From: Nostoc sp. NMS9
GTDB taxonomy: Bacteria; Cyanobacteriota; Cyanobacteriia; Cyanobacteriales; Nostocaceae
NCBI RefSeq assembly: GCF_017114995.1
Contig: NZ_JABXKL010000052.1
Span: 1 to 44,349 of the forward strand
Length of the DNA: 44,349 nt
Reading direction: 5' to 3'
This document shows positions 17,101 to 26,018 of the stretch, one piece after another (the first letter of the stretch is position 1; the number at the start of each line of letters is the position of its first letter). Under the pieces are notes generated by a model, which did not search any database, was not told where the DNA came from, and was given only the letters and a program-made list of their open reading frames with translations. The position numbers and the translations under genes are program-made.

Positions 17101-18420
17101 TTGTAAAATGACATGAGCATTAGTACCTCCGATACCAAAAGAACTAACCCCAGCACGGCGAGGGGTGTTATTTGTTTTCCATTCAGTCAGGGTTGTATTG
17201 ACATAAAAAGGACTGTTGGCAAAATCAATTTTGGGATTAGGTGTCTCGAAGTGCAAACTAGGAGGCAGCATTTTATTTTGCAGTGCTAATACAGTTTTAA
17301 TCAAACCTGCCACACCTGCTGCTGTATCCAAATGTCCTAAGTTGGTTTTTAACGAACCAATAGCGCAGAAACCTTTTTTATCAGTACTTTGACTAAAAGC
17401 TTGAGTTAAAGCTGCAATTTCAATCGGATCTCCTAAAGGTGTAGCTGTACCATGAGCTTCGATGTAGGAGATTGTTTCGGCATCTACACCAGCTATAGCT
17501 TGAGCTTCGCCAATCACTGCTGCTTGACCACTAACACTAGGAGCAGTGAAGCCCACTTTCATGGCACCATCATTATTAATTGCTGAGCCTTTAATAATGG
17601 CATGAATGTAGTCGCGATCGCTGATCGCATCCTTTAATCTTTTTAATACCACAATCCCAGCACCGCTACTAGCGATCGTTCCTTGTGCTTTAGCATCAAA
17701 AGTACGGCTGTGTCCATCAGGAGAAAGAATCATTCCCTCTTGATGCAAATAGCCTATTTTTTGGGGAATGCTGAGAGTAACTCCACCAGCTAAAGCCACG
17801 TCACATTCACCATTTAAGAGACCTTGGCAAGCTACATGAACAGCAACCAAAGAAGTAGAACAGGCTGTTTGCACATTTACTGCTGGCCCAGTCAAGTTAA
17901 GCTTATATGCAACTCGTGTCGGTAAAAAATCTTTATCATTGGAGATTGCTAATTGGAGAGGGTCAATTGTTTCTGATAATTGATGATGAGGAATTAGATT
18001 GTTGAGCAAATACCTACTCATACCTACACCACCATAAACCCCTATTAAACCACTGTAGGTTTGTGGGTCATAACCAGCTTTTTCTGTAGCTTCCCAAGCC
18101 AATTCTAAATATAGGCGTTGTTGTGGATCTATTAGTTCAGCTTCTTTGGCGCTATAAGCAAAGAAGTTTGCATCAAACAATTCAATATCTGATAGAACAG
18201 CACTAGATTTTACATAATTAGGATTATTAAGTAAATCTAGAGAAACTCCAGATTTTATCAATTCTTCATCCGTTAGCCATGAGATAGATTCTACACCATC
18301 TCGTAAATTCTGCCAAAATGATTCAATATCTTCTGCACCTGGAAATCTACCAGCAACAGCAATTATTGCTATTTCAGAACCGTTAAATTCATTATTGTTA
18401 TGCACTAAATCTATTGTCAT
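14155..18420 (-). CDS. Type I PKS module, KS-AT-cMT-ACP (no KR)
   Basis: One polyketide extension module (1421 aa). KS: active-site Cys in TACSTS (about 187) and His in EAHGTATP (about 322) and NLGHLDTAAG (about 362). AT: GHSIGEY (about 638) and HAFH (about 737), the malonyl-CoA pattern. The C-methyltransferase has a SAM-binding LEIGGGTG (about 1110) and a family-typical NVLHAT. The ACP has FFELGGDSL (about 1360). No KR, DH or ER is present, so the module should add one C2 unit, alpha-methylated, and leave the beta-ketone. Upstream, the preceding NRPS ends in a basic tail suited to docking here. The ATG overlaps that gene's stop by 4 bases, with AAGGTAG upstream. A TTTTGAA heptamer repeat is embedded in the KS-AT linker at about residues 445-457. 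The linker before the MT is long and without recognised motifs. Confidence 0.93.
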   Translation of the reverse strand: MTIDLVHNNNEFNGSEIAIIAVAGRFPGAEDIESFWQNLRDGVESISWLTDEELIKSGVSLDLLNNPNYVKSSAVLSDIELFDANFFAYSAKEAELIDPQQRLYLELAWEATEKAGYDPQTYSGLIGVYGGVGMSRYLLNNLIPHHQLSETIDPLQLAISNDKDFLPTRVAYKLNLTGPAVNVQTACSTSLVAVHVACQGLLNGECDVALAGGVTLSIPQKIGYLHQEGMILSPDGHSRTFDAKAQGTIASSGAGIVVLKRLKDAISDRDYIHAIIKGSAINNDGAMKVGFTAPSVSGQAAVIGEAQAIAGVDAETISYIEAHGTATPLGDPIEIAALTQAFSQSTDKKGFCAIGSLKTNLGHLDTAAGVAGLIKTVLALQNKMLPPSLHFETPNPKIDFANSPFYVNTTLTEWKTNNTPRRAGVSSFGIGGTNAHVILQEAPLEIQNSKFKIQNSKDAIERPLHLLCLSAKTANALEKVTANLIAHLKEHPELNLGDVAYTLNSGRRGFNHRRMLICQDLEDAIEPKQVFTNYTEITERSVVFMFPGQGSQYVNMAREIYETETVFKEQVDYCSEVLKPLLGLDLRHIIYPSEENIDEVSKQLQQTEIAQPAIFVIEYALAKLWQSWGVEPQAAIGHSIGEYVAATLAEVFSLEDALSLVAARGQMMQQLPTGAMLSIPLPADKVKFLLGQELSVAAINQPSQCVVSGSIAAIDALQNQLAAQGIECQPLHTSHAFHSHMMEPILEAFAERVKKVTLNPPKLPYISNLTGTWITVTQATNPDYYAHHLRSTVLFAQGVEKLLATPEQVLLEVGPGHTLTTLVKRHPDKASAQTVLTSVRHPQEKQSDTRVLFNTLGQLWLTGVKVDWFGFYSQEKYYRLPLPTYPFERQRYWIDPPQKAAWGQLQILPTTSQLWTSLTQAGQKQASVRNAEFNELTYQENRQWLDRLCTAYISSAFNQLGAFSNPQQKYSLENLLAQCHISPRYQQLLSRWLQILVEQGQLQQHEELFTELVPCLQDYINEYLEEVRTRFAASSLVDLDLVQRCGENLAAIVVGEQEPLEIFNELIYQKENNNSHSESTLNTYYNSILRSSLEQLVKSLPSSVHLRVLEIGGGTGMSTQALLPVLPPKQTNYTFTDIGSGFLTQAQQKFNDYPFVEYRLLDIDKSPTEQGFEKYSFDVVIASNVLHATQNIDQTLYHVRSLLAPGGFLLLWEITQPKIDFDISWGLLLKPLDDKRRSPGQPFIIKEQWFEALRTQDFVQVAAFPETEAFEHQIIMAVTSASAAFSAKAGQKETDSKSEISLQRKADVLQLEKLSALHSRPSLPNSYIAPRDETEQKIADIWQELLGIKQVGIDDNFFELGGDSLIAVQVLSRLRKAFSIKLTVASLFESPTIAEIAPKLGKQQLKQNTKTVAIGREKIEI
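17050..17087. repeat. Heptamer repeat (TTTTGAA)x5 inside the PKS gene
   Basis: Five perfect TTTTGAA units plus TTT run from 17050 to 17087. On the coding strand they give QNSKFKIQNSK in the KS-AT linker. Such heptamers are a classic short tandem repeat of heterocystous cyanobacteria, usually intergenic; here the array stays open in frame. Confidence 0.85.
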
Positions 18421-21400
18421 TTTCTACCTTTTTTCTGATAGCGGTATTGTTGCCTGGATTGTAATTGTTTGCTTTTTAAAGCTTTAACTTCATTATGAGA
18501 TTGAGTGCGAGAAGTGTTTTGTTTGATTGTATTTTCTTTGTGAGACTTAGTATTTAAATATTGGCTCAAATTATATATAGTTGGGTAATTAAACATATCA
18601 ACTATTGACAGTTCTAAACCAAGTTCTTCTTGTAATTGCTGATTAATTTTTACCAGTAGTAACGAATTGCCTCCTAGCTCGAAGAAATTATTGTAAATTC
18701 CCACTTTTTCTATTGCCAATGCTTTTTGCCAAACGCCAGCAATGATTCTTTCTACTTCTGTATTTGGCATTACATAATCTGATAGCTCCTGTTGTAAATC
18801 TGGAGCAGGTAGAGCGCGACGGTTTACTTTGCCGTTGGGTGTCAGGGGTAAGAATTCCAATATCACAAAAGCAGTTGGCACCATATACCCAGGCAGTTGA
18901 TCGGAAAGAAACTGACGCAGTTCGTTCGTTATGGGTGTGACCTCTTTTTGCGGCACTACATAGGCGACCAAGCGCTTATTACCTGGAGTTTCTTCACGAG
19001 CAATGACACAACATACTTGCACATCATCATGTTGCCCCAGCAATGCTTCTATTTCTGCCAACTCGATGCGGAAGCCCCGAATTTTTACCTGATCGTCAAT
19101 GCGTCCTAGGTATTCTATGTTGCCATCCGGTAAATAACGTGCTAAATCCCCAGTTTTATATAATTTACTCCCTTCTGCTTCCTCAAACGGATTAGAGATG
19201 AATTTCTCAGTTGTTAGATCGGGGCGGTTGAGATAGCCTTTTGCCAAGCCAACACCAGCAATATGTAACTCTCCTGGCACACCAACAGGAACTGGTTGCA
19301 GATTGCTATCTAATATGTAAACCTGTGTATTAGCGATCGCTCGCCCAATGGTCGGTGATATCTGTTCTTGCTCTTTGGCAACTACCAATCCAGAAGTTGT
19401 GACAACAGTATTCTCAGTTGGGCCATAGTTATTTACCACTTGGAAGGGAATTAAATCTGATGGATACTGATGAAGCTTATCTCCTCCAGTCAGTATGCAA
19501 CGCAAAGCCAAATTTTCAGTTGGCCATTGCAAAGACAATAACTCCTGTGCTAGTGGTGTTGGCAGAAAACTGATAGTAATCTTGTTTGAAATTAACCAGT
19601 CTCGTAGGTTCACTAGCGAGCTAAGAAGCTGAGATTTGACTAAATAGATACCTGCTCCTGTCGTTAGGTAAGGCCATAATTCCCATACCGCAGCATCAAA
19701 TGCTGTTCCTGCTAATTGAGTGGCTTTGTCTAATGAAGTGATGTTAAAAGCTCTGTTGTGCCAGAACACCAAATTTAATAATCCTTGATGGGCAATCAGC
19801 ACTCCCTTGGGTTGACCTGTAGAACCGGAGGTATAAATCACATAAGCCAAATTATTTGTTTGTGCCTCCGTGATTAGATTATCCTGATTTAACTGAGAAA
19901 TCAGCTGCCAATCAGTATCCAAACAAACAAGCTGTGCTTGATGTTGGGCAAGTCTGTCAAGGAGTTTCTGCTGGGTCAGCAACACTGGAACTTGAGAATC
20001 TTCTAGCATAAAGCGCAAACGTTCAGTCGGATACTCCGGGTCAAGTGGCACATAAGCCCCACCCGCCTTCAGAATACCTAGTAGTCCCACCACCATTTCT
20101 ATTGAGCGTTCCACACAAATGCCTACTAGCACATCTGCTCCCACTCCCAAAGACTTGAGGTAGTGCGCCAACTGGTTAGCGCGACAATTCAATTGGTGGT
20201 AAGTAAGTTGTTGATCTTCAAACACCACTGCTAGAGCATCGGGTGTACGCTGAACTTGCTCCTCAAACAACTGATGAATACACTTATCAGAAGGATAATC
20301 TACTTGAGTATCATTCCATTCCACTAATAACTGCTGTTGTTCAACTGCTGTCAACAGTGGGAATTGTGAGATTAGCTGCTGTGGGTTAGTAATAATACCT
20401 TCAAGTAATGTCACAAAATGACCAGTCATTCGCTCAATGGTACTAGCATCAAACAAATCAGTGTTGTACTCCCAAAAACCCACCAGCCCAGTGGCCGTGT
20501 TCTGCATTAATAAACTTAAATCAAACTTTGCCGTTGCGCCTTCTGTTATCAATGGAGTGACAGTCAACCCAGTCAACTCTACTTGAGATGTGGACGCATT
20601 CTGGAGGGCAAACATCACCTGGAATAGTGGTGTATAGCTGAGATCCCGTTCTGGCTGCAATGCTTCTACCAGCATTTCAAAAGGCAAGTTCTGATGAGCA
20701 TACGCGGACAATGCTACTTCTCGAACACGACCCAGTAATTCGCTAAAACTGGGATTGCCTGCCAAATCTGTACGCATGACTAAGGTATTGACAAAAAAGC
20801 CAATTAACTCTTCTATTTCACTGCGATCGCGGTTAGCAATGGGAGACCCCACCAATATATCTTCTTGTCCTGTGTAGCGATAAAGTAGAGTATCAAACGC
20901 TGCCAACAGCGTCATGAATAAAGTCACCCCTTGTTGTTGACTCAGTTGTGTCAAGCCACTGGTTAGCTCCTTTGAGAGTGCAAACTCTTGATATGCCCCG
21001 TTGTCAGTCTGCACAGATGGTCTAGGTCGGTCTGTGGGTAGGGACAATAAAGCTGGTGCATCTTTTAGTTGTTGTTGCCAGTAACTTAGTTGGCTTTGTA
21101 AAACATCTCCTTGCAACCAGTTTCGCTGCCAAATTGCGAAATCTGCGTACTGAATCGGCAGTGGTGCTAACAGTGACGGCTGACCTTGAGAGTAAGCATT
21201 GTACAGCGCTGCTAGTTCTTGAACAAACACACCCACTGACCAGCCATCAAAAACAATGTGGTGCATACACACTAATAAGGCGTGTTCTGTCTTGGACAGT
21301 ACGATTAATGTCGCCCTAACTAATGGTTCAGTTGCCAGGTTAAAAGGTTGAATAGCTTGTTGTTGCGCTAATTTCTGTGTTGCAATTTCTTGTTCAGTTG

Positions 21401-24400
21401 TGGATAAATACTTGAAGTCAACAATTGATACTTTCCAATTCGCTTGTGTTTGGATAACTTGAGTTGGTTTTCCATCAACTTTAATGAAGTTAGTACGTAA
21501 TGCCTCGTGGCGGTGAATAATTTCTTGTAAGCTTTGTTGTAGCGCCGCAACTTCGAGAGTTCCGACTAGACGCAAAGCTACAGGTACGTTGTAAAAGGCG
21601 CTGAGAGGCTGTAACTGGTCTAAAAACCACAAACGCTGTTGAGCAAATGATAGTGGTAATTCAGCATCACTTGCCCTTGGTAAGATAGGTGGTGTAGACA
21701 GTTCTAAATTTTGTTGTTGTAACTGCTTAATCTCTTGTGCGAATTTGGCAACCGTTGTTGCTGCAAACAGACTATGCAGTGGTAATTCTAATTTGAAAAT
21801 GTTGCGGATGCGTGAGAGCAATTGGGTTGCTAGTAGCGAGTGTCCCCCTGATTCAAAGAAATTATCATGAATGCCAACTCGCTCTACTTTAAGGACTTGC
21901 GCCCAAATTTGTACCAGTATTTCCTCAATCGGTGTACGTGGGGCGACATATTTTTCTAGCAGTGTGCTGTCTAAGTCTGGTTTTGGTAGGGCGTTGCGGT
22001 CTACTTTGCCGTTCCGAGTCAGGGGTAAAGATTCCAGCAGCACAAAAGCACTTGGTACCATGTACTCTGGTAACTTCTTTTGTAGGCAGTGGCGAACCTC
22101 ACTGAGTAATGAACTCACATTGATCCAGGTCGGTTTTACACAATCACTGACTAACCCGCTACCAGGGTCTTCTGGGAGGGACTGGTTTATGGATGGTCGT
22201 CTAGCATAAATATTGTAGAGTACAGTATCTTCTAGTAAAGCATCCTGCTCAATAGTTAGGTCGTATCCATGTTTTTTCAGCAGGGCTGTAATCTCCTCCA
22301 ACCTGCCATTGATGTTATGAACCTCTACAACTATCTGCTTAATCTTTTGCCAATCTTCTTGCTGGATGCCTGAGAGCACATCCTGCTCACTTTTCTCCAC
22401 GTCGATTTTCAGCAAATCGATTTTCTCAACGCCATACTCACCAATCACATCAGAAATTGTTCTTAACTGGCAAGTGAATTGCTGACTCTGCAATCTTTCT
22501 GCTAGCAGTTCATCAATTGCCTGACTAGATATTTCTGTCTCATTTTCTACAATATTTTGTTGTTTGAGCAAAAAGGATTTAATTACCTCTCGCTCTTGAT
22601 CAGTATCAGCAAAGCGTCCTGAAATGACGGAAATTTGAGGATAATATGTAAAGGTATCACTCTTTGTCTCGCTGGAAAGACCAAGATTAAATAGCTTCAC
22701 GTTTAAGCCATAGTTCTCAGTATTTATGCGTAGTAGGTCAAAAACAGGCGGAATTGGCTCAAATGCGTAAATAGAAACATCTTTACATATTTGACCCACA
22801 AAGAGTGTGAACAGACCGATATTGGCACCCACATCAAAAATGCAATCCCCTTCATTGATAGTGACGCCATTTTTTAAATAAGTCTGTTCTTCCCAAAGTT
22901 CTTTGTAGACGAATTCTGTCTCGTTTTTATTCAGATGGACAACCATCATGGCATTCGGCAACTTATAGAGTAACCCTTCATTAAACAGGCTTTTATTTTG
23001 AAAACGAAGAAGTTGTAAAATTGGAAAAGCATATTTTTGGTCAGGGACAATATAAGCTACTAGACGCTTATTGCCAGGATCATCCTCTCGCGCGATTACA
23101 ATAGTTTCCCCCACAGCCAAGTGTTGTGTTAGCGCCGCCTCGATTTCTCCAAGTTCGATGCGGAAGCCGCGAATTTTCACTTGCTGGTCAATGCGTCCTA
23201 AATACTCTAACTCGCCATTGGGCAAATAACGCGCCAAGTCCCCTGTTTTATATAGTCGTGCTTGGGGATTCTTGCTAAAAGGATGAGAGATAAACCGTTG
23301 TTGGGTCAGTTCGGGACGATTCAAATAGCTACGAGTTACCCCAGCACCACCAACATACATCTCGCCTGCAACTCCAATGGGCACTGGCTGTAAATGTTCA
23401 TCTAGCAGATATACCTGTAAGTCTGGAATTGGACGACCAATTACACTTGCGGTTCCACTTAAATCGCCTTTGCTCAATGGACGATAAGTTACATGTACAG
23501 TGGTTTCCGTAATCCCGTACATATTCACTAATTTGGGTTGCTGGTCGCCGTGGCGTTCAAACCAAGGCTGCAAACTCTTGATTTCTAAGGCTTCTCCACC
23601 AAAAATTACTAGGCGTAAGTTTAAATCGCCAGCAGTTATTCCTGACTGTTCCGCTTGAATTAACTGGCGAAAGGCTGAAGGGGTTTGACTGAGAATTGTG
23701 ACTTTCTCTTGACACAATAACTCATAGAAGGATTCGGGCGATCGCGTCACCAGATAAGGCACTACTACCAGTCGTCCACCATACAGCAATGCACCCCAAA
23801 TTTCCCATACAGAAAAGTCGAAAGCATAAGAGTGGAACATTGTCCACACATCATTAGAATTAAATTTATACCAAAAGTCTGTTGCTGCAAACAGACGCAC
23901 TACATTAGCATGGTTGACTAAAACGCCTTTAGGCTTACCTGTGGAACCTGAAGTGTAGATAACATAAGCCAGGTTATCGGGTTTTGCGGTGTTTTCCAGG
24001 TTTAACTCATTGTTTTGAGCAATTTTTTCCCAATCGGTGTCTAAGCAAACGACACGCGCCTGATGTTTAGGCAAAGATTCTACTAACTGCTGCTGAGTCA
24101 GCAACACCCTAACTTGAGCATCTTCAACCATAAAGCTCAAACGCTCAGTAGGATAGTCTGGGTCAAGAGGTACATAAGCACCACCCGCCTTGAGAATACT
24201 TAGTAGTCCTACCACCATTGAGAGCGATCGCTCCACACACAACCCAACTAGCACCTCTGCTCCCACATCTAATGAGCGCAAGTAATGTGCCAATTGATTT
24301 GCACGAGTATTCAGCTGCTGGTAAGTCAGTTGTTGATCTTCAAAAACGACTGCTACAGCATCCGGGGTGCGCTCTACCTGCTCCTCAAACAACTGATGGA

Positions 24401-26018
24401 TACACTTATCACCAGGATAGTCTACTTCAGTGTTGTTCCACTCCACCAACAATTGATGACGTTCTGCGATCGTCAACAGTGGTAATTCTGCAATTGGCGC
24501 TCTGGGATTGGCAACAATTGCTCGTAGTAAAATTTGAAAATGTTGGGCTATGCGAGTAATTGTCGTTGCATCAAATAAATCAGCACTGTAATTCCAAATA
24601 CCCTCCAGACATCCTGAAACTTCCCAGTAGTGAACTTCCAGGTCAAACCGGACCATTTCATCAATTGGCAAGGATATGTCCTGGATAGTTAAACCTGGCA
24701 AATCCCAAGAAGACTGTAGGGTATTATGGAGGGAAAACATTACCTGTAGCAAGGGATTACGACTCAAATCTCGTTCTGGCTGTAGCTTTTCTACCAACAT
24801 CTCAAAAGGCAAGTCTTGGTGAGCGTAGGCTGACAATGTGGTTTGCCGCACTTGCGCTAAGAAGTCAGCAAAGCTGGGGTTGCCAGAGAGATCGCCCCTT
24901 AATACTAGGGTATTAGTAAAAAAACCTATTAGCTGCTCGATGCTCTTGTTGTTGCGGTTAGCGATCGGGGAGCCAACAACAATATCTAACTGACCACTGT
25001 AACGAGAGAGCAAGACCAAAAAAGCGGCCAGTAGAGTCATAAACAATGTTGCGTCTGACTCTTGGCTCAACTGCTTGAGGCGTTGTGTGAGGTCACGATC
25101 CAGTTGAAAACGCTCAACTCTACCCCGGAAACTCTGCACTGGGGGACGTGGTTTATCAGTAGGCAGTTCTAGTACGCCAGAGACACCTGCTAATTGTTGC
25201 TGCCAGTAATTCAGTTGGCGTTCCAGGACTTCGCCTGTTAGCCACTGGCGTTGCCAAACCGCAAAGTCAGCATACTGGATAGGTAATTCAGATAGTGGGT
25301 TGGGCAATCTTTGAGCGAAAGCTGCATACAGCTGAGATAACTCGCGTTTGAAGATGTCCAAAGACCAGCCATCGTAGATGATGTGGTGCATCTTTAACAG
25401 CAGTACATACTCCTGGTTACTCAGTTGGAGTAGAGTGAATTGTACTAAGGGGTCAACAGCTAGATTAAAGGGCTGGGATGCAAAGGACTTTGCTATTTGT
25501 TGAATCCGATCAGTTTGCTCCTGGACTGACAATCCCTGCAAGTTATGGATTGACAAAGTGAAGGTAGTGGGAGCAGCAATGACCTGAACAGGTTGTCCGT
25601 CTACGGTAGGAAAAGTAGTTCTTAAGATTTCATGGCGGCGAATGAGTTCATTAAGACTTTGTTCCAGTGCAATTATATTCAGCGACCCATGTAGCCTCTG
25701 AGCATCCAGGAAATTATAAGAACGACTGTCGGGTGACAAATGGTGCAGAAACCAGAGTCGCTGTTGGGCAAAAGACAGTGTTAGCTCACCGTCTCGTGGC
25801 ACTCTTTGAATGGGCAACTGATGAGAAGTCTTAGCCTGCTTTGCTTGCTGTAAAAACAGCATAATTTCTGTTTTACGCCCAGTTATTTCCTGAAGTAGCA
25901 TTGGATTTAACACCCCTTCAGGTGCATGACAGCGCAAGCGTTCGCCATTAGCCTCTAGGTTAATATTCAAATTGCTCAGGCGATCGAGAAATTCAATAAT
26001 GCTGTTAGTCATGCTCAT
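18417..26018 (-). CDS. NRPS, C-A(Thr-like, FkbM MT inserted)-PCP-C-A-PCP
   Basis: A bimodular NRPS (about 2530 aa). Order: TubC-type docking domain; C with HHIIYDG (about 214); A (A3 about 690) with pocket D-F-W-S-I-G-M-V-H, one residue from the Thr code DFWNIGMVHK; an FkbM-type methyltransferase inserted between A8 and A9 (FDVGANIGLF about 1062, AFEP, IDVEKSEQD); rest of A with LPEYMVP (about 1320); PCP FFESGGHS (about 1390); C with HHIVFDG (about 1590); A (A3 about 2065) with pocket D-A-W-F-I-T-N-V-V, closest to the Leu code DAWFLGNVVK but unusual at two positions; PCP FFELGGNSL (about 2447). The last 60 residues are rich in Lys, Arg and Gln (QSRQQYRYQKKGRK), probably a docking tail for the PKS. 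The ATG at 26018 forms an ATGA overlap with the previous gene; a second ATG at 26012 has better-placed GGAG spacing. A longer frame to 26072 would extend well into the upstream gene and is less likely. Confidence 0.92.
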   Translation of the reverse strand: MSMTNSIIEFLDRLSNLNINLEANGERLRCHAPEGVLNPMLLQEITGRKTEIMLFLQQAKQAKTSHQLPIQRVPRDGELTLSFAQQRLWFLHHLSPDSRSYNFLDAQRLHGSLNIIALEQSLNELIRRHEILRTTFPTVDGQPVQVIAAPTTFTLSIHNLQGLSVQEQTDRIQQIAKSFASQPFNLAVDPLVQFTLLQLSNQEYVLLLKMHHIIYDGWSLDIFKRELSQLYAAFAQRLPNPLSELPIQYADFAVWQRQWLTGEVLERQLNYWQQQLAGVSGVLELPTDKPRPPVQSFRGRVERFQLDRDLTQRLKQLSQESDATLFMTLLAAFLVLLSRYSGQLDIVVGSPIANRNNKSIEQLIGFFTNTLVLRGDLSGNPSFADFLAQVRQTTLSAYAHQDLPFEMLVEKLQPERDLSRNPLLQVMFSLHNTLQSSWDLPGLTIQDISLPIDEMVRFDLEVHYWEVSGCLEGIWNYSADLFDATTITRIAQHFQILLRAIVANPRAPIAELPLLTIAERHQLLVEWNNTEVDYPGDKCIHQLFEEQVERTPDAVAVVFEDQQLTYQQLNTRANQLAHYLRSLDVGAEVLVGLCVERSLSMVVGLLSILKAGGAYVPLDPDYPTERLSFMVEDAQVRVLLTQQQLVESLPKHQARVVCLDTDWEKIAQNNELNLENTAKPDNLAYVIYTSGSTGKPKGVLVNHANVVRLFAATDFWYKFNSNDVWTMFHSYAFDFSVWEIWGALLYGGRLVVVPYLVTRSPESFYELLCQEKVTILSQTPSAFRQLIQAEQSGITAGDLNLRLVIFGGEALEIKSLQPWFERHGDQQPKLVNMYGITETTVHVTYRPLSKGDLSGTASVIGRPIPDLQVYLLDEHLQPVPIGVAGEMYVGGAGVTRSYLNRPELTQQRFISHPFSKNPQARLYKTGDLARYLPNGELEYLGRIDQQVKIRGFRIELGEIEAALTQHLAVGETIVIAREDDPGNKRLVAYIVPDQKYAFPILQLLRFQNKSLFNEGLLYKLPNAMMVVHLNKNETEFVYKELWEEQTYLKNGVTINEGDCIFDVGANIGLFTLFVGQICKDVSIYAFEPIPPVFDLLRINTENYGLNVKLFNLGLSSETKSDTFTYYPQISVISGRFADTDQEREVIKSFLLKQQNIVENETEISSQAIDELLAERLQSQQFTCQLRTISDVIGEYGVEKIDLLKIDVEKSEQDVLSGIQQEDWQKIKQIVVEVHNINGRLEEITALLKKHGYDLTIEQDALLEDTVLYNIYARRPSINQSLPEDPGSGLVSDCVKPTWINVSSLLSEVRHCLQKKLPEYMVPSAFVLLESLPLTRNGKVDRNALPKPDLDSTLLEKYVAPRTPIEEILVQIWAQVLKVERVGIHDNFFESGGHSLLATQLLSRIRNIFKLELPLHSLFAATTVAKFAQEIKQLQQQNLELSTPPILPRASDAELPLSFAQQRLWFLDQLQPLSAFYNVPVALRLVGTLEVAALQQSLQEIIHRHEALRTNFIKVDGKPTQVIQTQANWKVSIVDFKYLSTTEQEIATQKLAQQQAIQPFNLATEPLVRATLIVLSKTEHALLVCMHHIVFDGWSVGVFVQELAALYNAYSQGQPSLLAPLPIQYADFAIWQRNWLQGDVLQSQLSYWQQQLKDAPALLSLPTDRPRPSVQTDNGAYQEFALSKELTSGLTQLSQQQGVTLFMTLLAAFDTLLYRYTGQEDILVGSPIANRDRSEIEELIGFFVNTLVMRTDLAGNPSFSELLGRVREVALSAYAHQNLPFEMLVEALQPERDLSYTPLFQVMFALQNASTSQVELTGLTVTPLITEGATAKFDLSLLMQNTATGLVGFWEYNTDLFDASTIERMTGHFVTLLEGIITNPQQLISQFPLLTAVEQQQLLVEWNDTQVDYPSDKCIHQLFEEQVQRTPDALAVVFEDQQLTYHQLNCRANQLAHYLKSLGVGADVLVGICVERSIEMVVGLLGILKAGGAYVPLDPEYPTERLRFMLEDSQVPVLLTQQKLLDRLAQHQAQLVCLDTDWQLISQLNQDNLITEAQTNNLAYVIYTSGSTGQPKGVLIAHQGLLNLVFWHNRAFNITSLDKATQLAGTAFDAAVWELWPYLTTGAGIYLVKSQLLSSLVNLRDWLISNKITISFLPTPLAQELLSLQWPTENLALRCILTGGDKLHQYPSDLIPFQVVNNYGPTENTVVTTSGLVVAKEQEQISPTIGRAIANTQVYILDSNLQPVPVGVPGELHIAGVGLAKGYLNRPDLTTEKFISNPFEEAEGSKLYKTGDLARYLPDGNIEYLGRIDDQVKIRGFRIELAEIEALLGQHDDVQVCCVIAREETPGNKRLVAYVVPQKEVTPITNELRQFLSDQLPGYMVPTAFVILEFLPLTPNGKVNRRALPAPDLQQELSDYVMPNTEVERIIAGVWQKALAIEKVGIYNNFFELGGNSLLLVKINQQLQEELGLELSIVDMFNYPTIYNLSQYLNTKSHKENTIKQNTSRTQSHNEVKALKSKQLQSRQQYRYQKKGRK

